NCBI GenBank assembly: GCA_020445605.1
Contig: JAGRGH010000049.1
Location: 248,001 to 312,000 of the forward strand
Source: Chromatiales bacterium
GTDB taxonomy: Bacteria; Pseudomonadota; Gammaproteobacteria; JAGRGH01
DNA length: 64,000 bases
Direction: 5' to 3'
The position numbers and the translations under genes were made by a program. The notes under the pieces were generated by a model that had not been told where the DNA came from, did no database searches, and saw nothing but the letters and a program-made list of their open reading frames with translations. How positions within the stretch are numbered: position 1 is the first letter of the stretch; every line of letters begins with the position of its first letter. Shown one piece after another: positions 36,073-47,965 of the stretch.

Positions 36073-38433
36073 TCAGTCCTCCGGCGGTGGCGGCGCGATG
36101 ACCTCGCGCATGCCGTTGTGCATGGGCGCCGAGACGATGCCGGCCGCCTCCATCTCCTCGATCATGCGCGCGGCACGGTTGTAGCCGATCTGCAGGCGAC
36201 GCTGGACACCGGAGATCGACGCCCGGCGCGTCTCGGTGACAATGCGCACGGCCTGGTCGTACAGCGGGTCGGACTCACCGCCATTCGAGCGCGCGGAGTC
36301 GCCGTCGCGCACCTCGCCGGGCAACAGTGGCAGATCGGCTGTGTCGTCTGTGACACCGGCGACATAGTTCGGTTCGCCGGTGGATCGCAGGAATTCGACG
36401 ACCTTGTGGACCTCGTTGTCGCCCACGAAGGCCCCGTGCACGCGTACCGGCAGCCCCGTACCGGGTGGCAGGTAGAGCATGTCACCCTGTCCGAGCAGGG
36501 TCTCGGCGCCCATCTGGTCGAGGATCGTGCGCGAATCCACCTTGGCCGAGACCTGGAATGCCACGCGCGTCGGAATGTTCGCCTTGATCAGCCCCGTGAT
36601 GACGTCCACCGACGGGCGCTGTGTGGCAAGGATCAGATGGATGCCGGCGGCGCGGGCCTTCTGCGCGAGGCGCGCGATCAGCTCCTCGACCTTCTTGCCG
36701 ACGATCATCATCATGTCGGCGAGTTCGTCGACCACCACGACAATGAACGGCATCTTTTCGAGCAGCGGCGCCGGTTCCACCACCGCGGGCTCGCCATCGG
36801 CCGTAAACGGCGGCGGCGCCACGAAGAACGGGTCGCGCAGGGGCTCGCCGCGCTTGGCGGCATCGTCCAGCTTGCGGTTGAAGCCGGTCATGTTGCGTAC
36901 GCCGAACGCCGCCATCAGCCGGTAACGGCGCTCCATTTCGGCGACACACCAGCGCAGGGCGCTCGAAGCATCCGCCATGTCGGTCACGACCGGCGCCAGC
37001 AGATGCGGTATGCCCTCGTAGACCGACAGCTCGAGCATTTTCGGATCGATGAAGATCAGTCGCACCTGATCGGGCGTGCTCTTGTAGAGCAGACTCAGGA
37101 TCATGGCGTTCAGGGCCACGGACTTACCGGACCCGGTCGTTCCCGCCACCAGCAGATGTGGCATGCGCTGAAGGTCCGCAACGATCGGCTGCCCGGAGAT
37201 GTCCTTGCCGAGCACCAGCGTCAGCGGCGAGGCCGAGCGGTCGTAGTCACGCGAGTGCAGAATCTCCGACAGCGCGATGAGCTCACGCTGCTCGTTCGGG
37301 ATCTCGATGCCGATCACCGATTTGCCGGGGATGATCTCCACGACCCGCACGCTGACGGTCGACAGCGCCCGCGCAAGATCCTTCGCGAGTCCGACAATCC
37401 GGCTCGCCTTGATGCCCGGTGCCGGCTGCAATTCGAATCGCGTGATCACCGGGCCGGGCGTCGCCGCGACGACCTCGGCCTCCACGCCGAAATCCGCCAG
37501 TTTCAGTTCGAGCTGCCGGGACATCGCCTGCAGCGTCTCGGCCGAGTAACCGCCCTTCTGCGGCGGCGGCGCATCGAGCAGATCCAGCGCCGGCAGCAGG
37601 GCCCCAGCCGGACCGGGCGTCGCCTTGAACAGCGGCTTCTGCCGCTCGCGCTCCACACGCGGGCTCGGCTCGACCGTGCGTACGACCGGCTCGATTCGCA
37701 CCGGCTCGCGCTTTTCGATCTTTTTCGAGGTCGCCTTCACGGTGCGTTCACGCTCGGCCGCACTGGCGCGCGCACGCGAGGATTCGCGCAGTCGCGTCCA
37801 GCCGCTGCGGATCGCCGCGAGCATGTCCAGCGTCGCGCGGCCCACCGCATCGATGAACCCGAGCCACGACCAGCCCGTGAACAGCACGATGCCAACCACG
37901 AACAGTGCGAGCAGCAGGATCTTGGTACCGACGGCGCCCGCCTGGGCGCCCAGTGCATTCGCAACCAGGTCACCCAGGACGCCGCCCGCGGTCGCCGGCA
38001 GCCCTGCGGCCATGCCGGCATCGCCGAGCAGCAGCCGCGCGAGCGCGCTCCCCGCGATGATGGTGGCGGCCAGGGCGCCGATCCGGATCGCGAGAAGGCC
38101 CGGACCGTGTGCTGGCGCGCCGCGACTGGACGCGGGCCGTAGCCAGCGCCAGCCGGCCAGCCCGATGAGCAGGGGAAACAGGAACGCGAACAGCCCGAAG
38201 ACGTACAGGGAAACGTCGGCGACCCAGGCGCCAATCCAGCCGCCGGCGTTCTGGACGCGCGTATGCGCACCGCCCGCATGTGACCAGGCCGGGTCCTGCG
38301 GGTGATAGGTCAGCAATGCCAGCAGTACGTAGGCGGCGCACACGAGCACGACGAGCAGCGCGGCCTCGCGCACGCCGCGCGCCAGGATCGGGTGCCGTTC
38401 GGCGGCCGGCTGGGCCTTACGCGCCTGCGCCAT
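36073..38433 (-). CDS. ftsK: DNA translocase FtsK
   Basis: Septal DNA pump coordinating chromosome dimer resolution with division. The 786-residue product has four to five N-terminal TM segments (about residues 22-195), a short basic linker (about 200-290, much shorter than in E. coli), and the motor. The motor has Walker [17 protein letters not shown] near residue 431 and Walker [15 protein letters not shown]. The C-terminal gamma winged-helix domain ([22 protein letters not shown], split) reads KOPS. It is followed by lolA. An inverted repeat lies just upstream of the start. Confidence 0.97.
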   Translation of the reverse strand: MAQARKAQPAAERHPILARGVREAALLVVLVCAAYVLLALLTYHPQDPAWSHAGGAHTRVQNAGGWIGAWVADVSLYVFGLFAFLFPLLIGLAGWRWLRPASSRGAPAHGPGLLAIRIGALAATIIAGSALARLLLGDAGMAAGLPATAGGVLGDLVANALGAQAGAVGTKILLLALFVVGIVLFTGWSWLGFIDAVGRATLDMLAAIRSGWTRLRESSRARASAAERERTVKATSKKIEKREPVRIEPVVRTVEPSPRVERERQKPLFKATPGPAGALLPALDLLDAPPPQKGGYSAETLQAMSRQLELKLADFGVEAEVVAATPGPVITRFELQPAPGIKASRIVGLAKDLARALSTVSVRVVEIIPGKSVIGIEIPNEQRELIALSEILHSRDYDRSASPLTLVLGKDISGQPIVADLQRMPHLLVAGTTGSGKSVALNAMILSLLYKSTPDQVRLIFIDPKMLELSVYEGIPHLLAPVVTDMADASSALRWCVAEMERRYRLMAAFGVRNMTGFNRKLDDAAKRGEPLRDPFFVAPPPFTADGEPAVVEPAPLLEKMPFIVVVVDELADMMMIVGKKVEELIARLAQKARAAGIHLILATQRPSVDVITGLIKANIPTRVAFQVSAKVDSRTILDQMGAETLLGQGDMLYLPPGTGLPVRVHGAFVGDNEVHKVVEFLRSTGEPNYVAGVTDDTADLPLLPGEVRDGDSARSNGGESDPLYDQAVRIVTETRRASISGVQRRLQIGYNRAARMIEEMEAAGIVSAPMHNGMREVIAPPPPED

Positions 38434-38444
38434 TACGCACCTCG

Positions 38445-38479
38445 AAACAAGTGTTGAAACTGTCTATAAGCACTTGTTT
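38445..38479. promoter_or_regulatory. 9-bp inverted repeat upstream of ftsK
   Basis: AAACAAGTG (38445-38453) and CACTTGTTT (38471-38479) form a perfect inverted repeat with a 17-nt spacer, starting 12 nt before the ftsK ATG. The spacer contains CTATAA-like AT-rich sequence. It does not match the LexA box. It could be an operator or a leader hairpin with a large loop. Confidence 0.4.
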
Positions 38480-38545
38480 GATTGAATAATGTTGATGGCA
38501 TGGATTGTACCGTACCGGATGGTTCAGCGCCGGGCGGCGGCCCTT

Positions 38546-39580
38546 TCAGATCACGCGCTGATCGTCGACACTGATCGCACCGGCCAGCGCGGGATCGCCC
38601 CGCCAATCGGGGTTCGCCAGGCGTCGCACCCAGGGCATCAACACACCGGACAAAGCCAGGGTCGAGGTGCGCGGCACGATGCCCGGCAGATTCGTGATCG
38701 TCGAGTGTAGAACGCCGTTCACGGCATAAGGCGCTTCGCCATGGTGCATCGGACGGGTGGTGGCCACGCAGCCGCCCTGATCGACCGAGATGTCTACGAT
38801 TACGCTCCCGGGACGCATGGCTTCGACCATCGCCCGGGTCACGACAACCGGCGCCCGCGCACCGGGGACGAGCACGGCACCGATCACGAGATCGGCCGCG
38901 CGCACCGCTTCGCCGATGGCTGCGGGCTCGGCAAACAGCGCGCTGACATTCGGGCCGATCGCCCGCGCGCGACCCAGCGCCTCGCGTTTCAGGTCGAACA
39001 CCTCGACCGCCGTGCCGAAGGCGGCAGCCAGACCTGCTGCCGCAAGGCCCGCGGTACCCGCGCCCAGCACCACGACGCGCCCCGTCTCCACGCCCGGAAT
39101 CCCGCCCAGCAGCACACCGCGACCGCCACCGGCCTGTTCGAGCAGATGCGCGCCGATCTGAATGGACAGACGGCCGGCGATCTCGCTCATGGGCGCCAGC
39201 AACGGCAACGCGCCGTTCGCGAACAGCATTTCAAACGCCAGCGCCGTCACGCCGCGGGCCGCCAGCGCCGGCCCGAGGTCCGGCACGGCTGCGAGATGCA
39301 GGAAGCAGAACAGCGTTTGTCCGGCCTGGAGCATGGCAACCTCGTCGGATTGCGGCTCCTTGACCTTCACGACGATGTCGGTTTCGGACCAGACCTGCGT
39401 GCGGGTTCCGGTCCGGGCGCCGGCTGCGAGGTATTCGGAATCCGCAAACCCGCTCGCCACGCCCGCCCCGGTCTCCACGCTGACCGCATGACCGGCGTCG
39501 ACCAGCTCTTGGACGGCCGCGGGCGTGAACGCTATGCGCCCTTCGTGGGACTTGGTTTCGCGCGGCACGCCTATGTGCAT
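38546..39580 (-). CDS. ald: Alanine dehydrogenase
   Basis: NAD-dependent reversible deamination of L-alanine to pyruvate and ammonia in the cytosol. The 344-residue product starts MHIGVPRETKSHEGRIAFTP with the family N-terminal motif. It continues with VVKVKEPQSDE (catalytic Lys), LAFEMLFANGALPLLAPMSEIAGRLSIQIGAHLLE (split for length), the Rossmann VVVLGAGTAGLAAAGLAA, and the closing VDISVDQGGCVATTRPMHHGE (split). AAGGTGA six bases before the ATG at 39580 decides the start against a longer frame. Slightly shorter than typical 360-370 residues. Convergence or operon partners are absent; ftsK lies downstream. Confidence 0.93.
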   Translation of the reverse strand: MHIGVPRETKSHEGRIAFTPAAVQELVDAGHAVSVETGAGVASGFADSEYLAAGARTGTRTQVWSETDIVVKVKEPQSDEVAMLQAGQTLFCFLHLAAVPDLGPALAARGVTALAFEMLFANGALPLLAPMSEIAGRLSIQIGAHLLEQAGGGRGVLLGGIPGVETGRVVVLGAGTAGLAAAGLAAAFGTAVEVFDLKREALGRARAIGPNVSALFAEPAAIGEAVRAADLVIGAVLVPGARAPVVVTRAMVEAMRPGSVIVDISVDQGGCVATTRPMHHGEAPYAVNGVLHSTITNLPGIVPRTSTLALSGVLMPWVRRLANPDWRGDPALAGAISVDDQRVI

Positions 39581-39801
39581 CCCGTCACCTTTACCATTGT
39601 GGAAGGGAAACGTAGTATGACCCCAGCGACGCTCCGCGCCAGCGCCGTTCATGAAGGGTTTTCGGCGGTCTGGCCGGGTCAGAGCGGTGGCCCGCGAGGC
39701 GCCGGCCGCAACACAGCGGGGCTTGAGGTCCCGGCCCGCCAAACCCATCTGAGGAAGCGCTGATCGAATCTGCGTTTCCTGCTGCGTACGGACGCGCCGC
39801 A

Positions 39802-40937
<1,136 letters not shown>

Positions 40938-40965
40938 CCCGCAAGCAGACCACTCGGCGGCGATG

Positions 40966-40982
40966 TAACAGGCCGTTGAAAA
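40966..40982 (+). repeat. Solo end of a family-2 element
   Basis: TAACAGGCCGTTGAAAA at 40966-40982 matches the left terminal repeat of the 28515 element at all but one of 16 aligned positions. No further element sequence follows. It lies between the convergent trxB and ParA-like genes. Confidence 0.45.
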
Positions 40983-41032
40983 CAGGATTTTGGCAGCCGG
41001 CCGAACGGGGCCGAGCGACCCCGGACGCTCGA

Positions 41033-41737
41033 TCAGCTGACCTGCTCGACGGAAGGTTGCCCAGAGGTCAGGGCTGCGTCGATCCAACGCATGACGCGAT
41101 TGAGCTGCGCAACATCACGCCGCGTGTTCGCGTCCAGCGGAAGATCCGCCACCCCTTTCCCGACCGCCGCCGTCCGCACGTAGTTCTGCGTGTCGCGGAG
41201 CACGCCGACAACGGGTATCTTCACCTGCACGAGAAACCGCTGTAACGCACGATACGCAATGGTGTTCTGACGGACCCGATTGGCGACAATCCCCACGGGC
41301 TTGCCAAGCGATCGCACCTTTGCAGTCAGCAGAAGTTCCTGAACAAACCGGGCCGCGGCATGGATATCGATCGCGGACGGCAACACCGGCACCACGATGG
41401 CATCGGCCTGGCGGACATGGTCCATGAGCAACTCTCGACGGACCCCGGCCGGCGTATCAACCAGACAGACATCGGTAAAAGGCTCTACGCGCATGAACCA
41501 GGAGCGGGTCACCCCGACCGGCACCTCGTGCGCGGAAATACACTGAATGCGTGGAAGCTGCGTATCGCGCAGACTGGCCCAGCGGGCGCTGGAACCCTGT
41601 GGGTCATAATCGAGCAACGCCGCCGTCTGGCCACGGCGCGCAAACGCGGCGGCGAGATTCGTCGCAACGGTCGTCTTGCCGCAGCCGCCCTTGTGATTGA
41701 TCACGAGGATCCGGCTGACGCAGCCCCCACAGCTCAA
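41033..41737 (-). CDS. Orphan ParA-family ATPase
   Basis: A deviant Walker A ATPase of the MinD/ParA superfamily. The product has 234 residues from TTG at 41737, chosen because GGGGGA lies 10 nt upstream. Near residue 16 it has KGGCGKTT, then LLDYDPQGSSARW, VCLVDTPAGVRRELL and a C-terminal helix. The fold dimerises on ATP and moves DNA or protein cargo. No ParB-like gene is adjacent, so cargo is unknown; McdA-like or cell-pole roles are possible. A weak promoter (TTGCTG, 17 bp, TACAAA) is visible upstream on the minus strand. Confidence 0.85.
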   Translation of the reverse strand: MSCGGCVSRILVINHKGGCGKTTVATNLAAAFARRGQTAALLDYDPQGSSARWASLRDTQLPRIQCISAHEVPVGVTRSWFMRVEPFTDVCLVDTPAGVRRELLMDHVRQADAIVVPVLPSAIDIHAAARFVQELLLTAKVRSLGKPVGIVANRVRQNTIAYRALQRFLVQVKIPVVGVLRDTQNYVRTAAVGKGVADLPLDANTRRDVAQLNRVMRWIDAALTSGQPSVEQVS

Positions 41738-42039
41738 TGAATTGTAGTCCCCCAACCTTTTACCCTCCCGGCCGCTTGCAGCACCGGGCAATACTCTGGG
41801 TAATTTTGTAGCAGGAACAAGGGGTTTCAGCAAGTTTTCGTGCCACTGGCTCAGGAAAACGCTCTATGTGGACTGCGGCCGAGGGCCGCCGGGCTGCTAG
41901 AGCGTGCGCCGCCACCGCCTGCCAGCCCAGGACTCCCGGTTCGGTCGCAGCGTAGTGCCGAGCCCGGGAAGCCGCTTGCAAGCCATTGAATATCCTCGCA
42001 CTCTCGGACCATCAGGGACTGCCGACCAATCACCTGAAT
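41738..42039 (-). other. Intergenic region upstream of the ParA-like gene
   Basis: This region between the acyltransferase stop and the ParA-like start contains no convincing gene. It has a 6-bp GCGGCC/GGCCGC hairpin near 41875 and the weak ParA promoter at about 41815-41845. Nothing else could be supported. Confidence 0.4.
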
Positions 42040-43176
42040 CTAGGATCTGTGGCTGCCGCCTCGCTCTGCGCGCCGGCCGAAGTGGCTGCGCCGAAGCTGA
42101 AAATAGGGGCGTTCGGCAATTGCGAACAGCCCGATCGCAAAGACCAGGCTGAGCGCAAACTCGCTCGCCAAGAGAACGGCGTAGGTCCAGCCCCCCGCCG
42201 CCAGCTTTGCGACCTGTCCCGCCAAGTGAAAGGTCAGCACCAGCGCCGGCACGTGGACCAGATAAAACGAATAAGAGATATTGCCGAGATAGCGAATCGG
42301 TGCCAGGGTAAACAGTCCATTCAACCAACCTTTACCGAACACGACCTGAATGAACAGCCAGCCCCCGGCGAACGAATAAATGGGCGTAAAGATGGCAAAC
42401 TCGTGAATGAAGGAAAACGACAGCGTTGCCAACAGATACAACAATGCGACCCAATGATCGCTCACCCTCCGGGCAATCACCGAGAGCGCATCGTCCGACT
42501 GTTTCGCCACTATTGCCCCGGCGATGAACATCCCGAACCGGGGATTCCCCTCGCCACTAAGCCATGCTGCAATCACGATAAACGCGAACAACAAGACAAG
42601 TCGGGTCGTGGTGTTGACACTAAGATTTTTGAAAAGTAAGGGAAATACAATATAAAACGCGAATTCATAGAACAGCGACCATGTTACAAAGTTGATCGCC
42701 TGGATGCCGTGTTTGGGGACACCATTCAGGAAAAAAAGATTGCCAAGAAGAATCCATGGGTCCAGCTTGTACTGATGCAGCCACGTGGAAATGCCGATCA
42801 TCAATACTAACGACACGAGAAATGCGGGATAGATTCGCACTGTTCGCCAGAACAGAAAGCGCCCATATTCGAAGCGCGCGCGCCCAATCATGCGCGTGAT
42901 CAGAAATCCGCTGATCAAGAAAAACAGGTCCACCCCGTAGTGGGAACGAAACAGTACATACAATCCGATATCCGACCATCCCTGCAGGTCGAGAATGTTG
43001 ACCAAATCAAGATTCTGGCCTTTCATGAAGCGCGCGTACGATCCGGTCGTATGCACGATCATGACAACCAGCACGGCGTATGCCCGCAGCCCTTCCATGG
43101 CCGCGTAACGGTTCGATTCATTGGGTAGCGCGAACAGGCCGCTACCGGGCGCGTGGTTTCCGGGGTGGTTGCTCAC
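42040..43176 (-). CDS. Acyltransferase 3 family membrane protein (OafA/YrhL-like)
   Basis: A polytopic membrane protein of 378 residues with about ten TM segments. The N-terminal AAMEGLRAYAVLVVMIVHTTG has the expected Arg and the catalytic-type His. LFFLISGFLITRMI and FWRTVRIYPAFLVSLVL follow, both standard for the acyltransferase-3 domain that O-acetylates or O-acylates surface sugars. ISYSFYLVHVPALVL near the C-terminus fits. The AT-rich codons here are more frequent than in neighbours. The start overlaps the methyltransferase stop (ATGA), so both likely modify the same surface glycan. Confidence 0.92.
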   Translation of the reverse strand: MSNHPGNHAPGSGLFALPNESNRYAAMEGLRAYAVLVVMIVHTTGSYARFMKGQNLDLVNILDLQGWSDIGLYVLFRSHYGVDLFFLISGFLITRMIGRARFEYGRFLFWRTVRIYPAFLVSLVLMIGISTWLHQYKLDPWILLGNLFFLNGVPKHGIQAINFVTWSLFYEFAFYIVFPLLFKNLSVNTTTRLVLLFAFIVIAAWLSGEGNPRFGMFIAGAIVAKQSDDALSVIARRVSDHWVALLYLLATLSFSFIHEFAIFTPIYSFAGGWLFIQVVFGKGWLNGLFTLAPIRYLGNISYSFYLVHVPALVLTFHLAGQVAKLAAGGWTYAVLLASEFALSLVFAIGLFAIAERPYFQLRRSHFGRRAERGGSHRS

Positions 43177-43898
43177 CGGCGTTCGTAAACGGTCGTGCGT
43201 ATCACGCCGCCCAGCTGTGGCACCTCATGCAGTACGCGCGACCGATGGCCGGCAAAGCCAAACGGCGGCTTCGTGATGTCAACCATTGAACGCTGACGCA
43301 GACGGATACCCGGCCCGTGAGGCTTGTCTCGATTCGCCCGGACAAACAGACCGACCGGTCGATGTTCCGACACAATCAGTCTGGGATACACGTGGAGTTT
43401 GGGCACGACCTCGGCAATCTCGGCGTTGCTCAGGTGCTGTAGGACCTGCCGGATGATCGCCACATCGCCGCGCGGAAGTGCGTCGGCAACGATGTCGAGC
43501 TGCCGGAAATCGGCCCCAAGCCCGGCAAAGTGAGACCGATTGCGCTCGATCAACGCGCCGACGACGTCACAGGCCAGATACGATCCTGCCGCGCTCACCA
43601 GCTGGGCACCGATGTGAAAATCCCCGCAACCCAGATCCACCACCCTCGGGCACCCGGGCATCGATCGCAGATAGCTGCGTACCGCACGGACATATGAATC
43701 CGTGATTGCGGCGTCATGCGAACCCGAACCCGAGAAGTAACCGTCGTCACCCCGCCCCCAGGTTCCGCGGGCGTAGATGTCGGAGAACACCGACTCCAGC
43801 GTTTGTCCTTCGTACTGGAGATCGATTGCCTGCGCGGTCGCCGCTCCATGCCAGCGCCGATGCAGACGCCACCACTGCTCGCGCAGGGCCCGCAGCAT
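43173..43898 (-). CDS. Class I SAM-dependent methyltransferase
   Basis: A 241-residue cytosolic enzyme. The SAM-binding motif I is RVVDLGCGDFHIG. SYLACDVVGALIERNRSHF carries the acidic ribose-binding residue, and ADALPRGDVAIIRQVLQHLSNAEIAEVV is motif post-I/II (split for length). The N-terminal 60 residues, with EGQTLESVFSDIYARGTWG, are outside the Rossmann core. The substrate is unknown; the coupled acyltransferase gene suggests a surface sugar. It lies 23 nt after pntB and could be read from the pnt transcript. Confidence 0.85.
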   Translation of the reverse strand: MLRALREQWWRLHRRWHGAATAQAIDLQYEGQTLESVFSDIYARGTWGRGDDGYFSGSGSHDAAITDSYVRAVRSYLRSMPGCPRVVDLGCGDFHIGAQLVSAAGSYLACDVVGALIERNRSHFAGLGADFRQLDIVADALPRGDVAIIRQVLQHLSNAEIAEVVPKLHVYPRLIVSEHRPVGLFVRANRDKPHGPGIRLRQRSMVDITKPPFGFAGHRSRVLHEVPQLGGVIRTTVYERR

Positions 43899-43921
43899 CG
43901 TTCGCAGGTCCCGCGAAGTCT

Positions 43922-45316
<1,395 letters not shown>

Positions 45317-45322
45317 GGCGGT

Positions 45323-45610
45323 TTACTTCTGCTTTTTCTTGAACATCGACAGCATGCGCTGCGTGACCATGAAGCCGCCGACGATGTTGATCGTCGCCAG
45401 CAGCACGGCAAAAAACCCGAACCAGCGCGCGCCCGTTGGCGCCGTCTCCAGCCCCGTGACCAGCAGCGCGCCGACGACGATGATTCCGGAGATGGCGTTG
45501 GTCAGCGAAACCAGCGGTGTGTGCAGCGATGGCGTCACGCCCCAGATCACCCAGTAGCCGATGAAACAGGCGAGCACGAACACGTACATCGCGATCATGG
45601 TTTCGGACAT
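45323..45610 (-). CDS. pntAB: NAD(P) transhydrogenase alpha subunit, membrane part
   Basis: A 95-residue membrane protein with three TM segments: [32 protein letters not shown] and [22 protein letters not shown]. It corresponds to the C-terminal domain II part of fused PntA, as in three-gene pnt operons of Rhodospirillum and many proteobacteria. It sits between pntA1 (overlap of 1 nt) and pntB (6 nt). Confidence 0.95.
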   Translation of the reverse strand: MSETMIAMYVFVLACFIGYWVIWGVTPSLHTPLVSLTNAISGIIVVGALLVTGLETAPTGARWFGFFAVLLATINIVGGFMVTQRMLSMFKKKQK

Positions 45611-46713
45611 CAGTGACTCTCCTCGCGATTGGCCCAGGCCGCGGCCGTGATCTCATCGGACGCGAAGTCGATGAACTCGCGTGAGCCATCGCGATCAGCC
45701 GTCATGAGTTCAAACAGGTTGAGCAGATTGCGCGCGTAGAACGAACTGGCGTCCGCCGCGAGCATGGACGGGTAGTTCGTGAAACCCACGATGGTCACCC
45801 CATGCGCCGTGATGACCTCATCGGCTTTTGTCAGCGGACAGTTGCCACCGGTTGCCGCGGCCAGGTCGACGACCACCGAGCCCTCGCGCATGCCCTGCAC
45901 CGCCGCCTCGGTCACCAGCACGGGCGCGGGGCGGCACGGAATCAGCGCCGTGGAAACCACGATGTCGGCCCGGGTCAGGGCCTGTTCGAGTGCGGCCTGC
46001 TGGCGGGCCTTGGCCTCGTCCGACAGTTCTTTGGCATAGCCGCCCTGCCCGGCCCCGCTTTCACCGACCTCCAGTTCGAGGAACTTCGCGCCGAGTGATT
46101 CGATCTGCTCGCGGACTTCCGGTCGCACGTCATACGCCCAGACCTCGGCGCCGAGCCGGCGCGCCGTCGCGATCGCCTGCAGCCCCGCCACGCCGGCACC
46201 GAGCACATAGAATTTCGCGGGCTTTGCCGAACCGGCCGCGGTCATCATCAGCGGCAGAAACCGCCCATAGCGGTTCGCGCCCTCAAGCACCGCTCGATAG
46301 CCGGCGATATTCGCCTGCGAGGACAGCGCGTCCATGGACTGCGCCCGCGAGATGCGCGGAATACGTTCCATCGCAAAGATTTTCACGCCCTGGGCGCTCG
46401 CCGCCGCGAGCGTGCCGTCGTCCTCGCACAGCTCAAGCAGGGACACATGCACGGCCCCGGACCGCATCTGCGCGAGGTCGTCGCGTTCCGGCCGCCGGAC
46501 CTTGAGCACCAGATCGGCGGCCAGCGCCGCGGCCCGGTCCACGCATTGAGCACCGACAGCCTCGAACTGTGCGTCGGTATAGGCCGCTGCATCGCCGGCG
46601 CCGCGCTCGAGCAGAACCGCCGCGCCGCGGGCGACATAACGCTTCACCGTGTCGGGAACCGCGGCGACACGCCGCTCCCCGGGCAGGGTCTCTTTGAGAA
46701 TTCCGATTTTCAT
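45610..46713 (-). CDS. pntAA: NAD(P) transhydrogenase alpha subunit, NAD-binding part
   Basis: A 367-residue soluble, NAD(H)-binding domain [21 protein letters not shown] at the N-terminus, the RVQDAMD-like loop as [20 protein letters not shown], and Rossmann [31 protein letters not shown] (split for length). Homologous to alanine dehydrogenase, but the following membrane subunits make the assignment firm. It is the first gene of the operon, with a promoter candidate at 46782-46810. Confidence 0.97.
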   Translation of the reverse strand: MKIGILKETLPGERRVAAVPDTVKRYVARGAAVLLERGAGDAAAYTDAQFEAVGAQCVDRAAALAADLVLKVRRPERDDLAQMRSGAVHVSLLELCEDDGTLAAASAQGVKIFAMERIPRISRAQSMDALSSQANIAGYRAVLEGANRYGRFLPLMMTAAGSAKPAKFYVLGAGVAGLQAIATARRLGAEVWAYDVRPEVREQIESLGAKFLELEVGESGAGQGGYAKELSDEAKARQQAALEQALTRADIVVSTALIPCRPAPVLVTEAAVQGMREGSVVVDLAAATGGNCPLTKADEVITAHGVTIVGFTNYPSMLAADASSFYARNLLNLFELMTADRDGSREFIDFASDEITAAAWANREESH

Positions 46714-46781
46714 GCCGCTCGAGTTTGTGGTTTTACGAATGGGGCGGCGACCGGCGCAGGCCGGAATCGCGGTGGGCAGCC

Positions 46782-46810
46782 ATTATGATTTGTTGCAGTG
46801 CACAAATCAA
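46782..46810 (-). promoter_or_regulatory. Candidate promoter of the pnt operon with inverted repeat
   Basis: On the minus strand TTGATT (46805-46810) and CATAAT (46782-46787) are 17 bp apart. A 7-bp inverted repeat GATTTGT/ACAAATC (46787-46793 and 46802-46808) fills the space between the boxes, a typical place for a repressor. The remaining 217-bp region upstream of the next gene shows nothing else. Confidence 0.5.
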
Positions 46811-46930
46811 GGCGTTCGTGCGCCTTTGCACCATTCAATCGCATCAACCGACCGATCACGTGCCCGCCCGTCCGCAGGCCTTTGTGTCAAAATCGGCGCC
46901 CATGCGCGGGCGGACGCTCGCTTGATCCTC

Positions 46931-47965
46931 ATGCTCGTTGCAATGCAGCCGCCGCCCGATTCCGCGACCAGCGCGCCAGACCCCGTTATACCGCAGCAGG
47001 CACCATTGGACGGCGCCGTGCTTGTCGTGATCGTTCTCGCAACGCACAACGGCGAAACCCATCTGCGCCAACAGCTGGAATCGATTGCCGCGCAGACGTA
47101 CCCGAACTGGCACCTCCTGGCGCGCGACGACGTATCGTCCGACGGCAGCTGCGCAATCCTGAACGAGTTCCAGCGCGAACTGGCCGGTCGCGTAACCATC
47201 CTGAGCGCTCCGGATCTGAACCGGGGGCCGTTACGCAATTTTTCTGACCTGATTGAGGCGGCACTCGCCGCCGAACGCCCATGGAGTCGGCAGCGCTTCT
47301 GTATCGCGCTCTGCGACCAGGACGACCACTGGCGTCCGGATCGACTTGCGCGCGGCGTTGAGGCCCTATTCACACAGCCTGATCGGGAACCCTGCCTGGT
47401 GCACTCCGACCTCGCCGTGATCGCGAACGACGGCGCAGTGATCGCCAAACGATTCACGGCTTACCAGGGCCTCAACCCGCGACACAACCGATTCGCCGAT
47501 CTGCTGCTCACGAACATCGTCACCGGCTGCACGATCACACTCAACACGGAACTTGCCCGCAAGGTAGTGCCGATTCCCGAACATGCCGTGATGCACGACT
47601 GGTGGATCGCACTGGTCGCGGCGCTGACCGGGCGGATCGTGTTCGTCGATGCACCGCTCGTTGGCTATCGCCAACATGGACGGAATACGCTTGGAGCACG
47701 CGAGGACCTCAGGCGATCGGTCATCAACCGGATCAGGGCCCTGACATCGCCGCGCAATGACCAGGCGTTTCGCGCGGTTGCACGCCAGGCCGCCCGGATC
47801 GCTGACAGCCGCCCGCGCGGACTCACGCTGCGCGGGCGTTTCGCCGCCTGGGTCGCATCCACGCTGCTTCGACCGTCGAGTCGATGCCTGCGGCTGCTCG
47901 GCATCGTCGGACTGCGCCTGCTGGCCGGACGGCGTCCGGTGCGACGACGCGCGGCAGCATCATGA
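46931..47965 (+). CDS. Family 2 glycosyltransferase
   Basis: A GT-A fold transferase of 344 residues acting on a surface polysaccharide. VVIVLATHNGETHLRQQLESIAAQTYPNWHLL is the N-terminal nucleotide-sugar pattern (split). ARDDVSSDGS and CIALCDQDDHWRPDRL (the DxD-type DQDD) follow, then HDWWIALVAALTG and HGRNTLG. The pattern fits rhamnosyl- or galactosyl-type GT2 enzymes. The start is uncertain: ATG 46931 or 46943, neither with a clear ribosome site. First gene of the plus-strand glycan run, coupled by ATGA to the next. Confidence 0.87.
   Translation: MLVAMQPPPDSATSAPDPVIPQQAPLDGAVLVVIVLATHNGETHLRQQLESIAAQTYPNWHLLARDDVSSDGSCAILNEFQRELAGRVTILSAPDLNRGPLRNFSDLIEAALAAERPWSRQRFCIALCDQDDHWRPDRLARGVEALFTQPDREPCLVHSDLAVIANDGAVIAKRFTAYQGLNPRHNRFADLLLTNIVTGCTITLNTELARKVVPIPEHAVMHDWWIALVAALTGRIVFVDAPLVGYRQHGRNTLGAREDLRRSVINRIRALTSPRNDQAFRAVARQAARIADSRPRGLTLRGRFAAWVASTLLRPSSRCLRLLGIVGLRLLAGRRPVRRRAAAS

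Noticed and set aside
35962-38142. 726-codon plus-strand open frame opposite ftsK
   Set aside because: High-GC antisense frame. The minus strand encodes an intact FtsK with all motifs, while the shadow is rich in Arg, His and Gln.
38546-39748. Longer alanine dehydrogenase beginning at 39748
   Set aside because: The extra 56 residues are not enzyme-like, and AAGGTGA directly precedes the ATG at 39580, which matches the conserved N-terminus.
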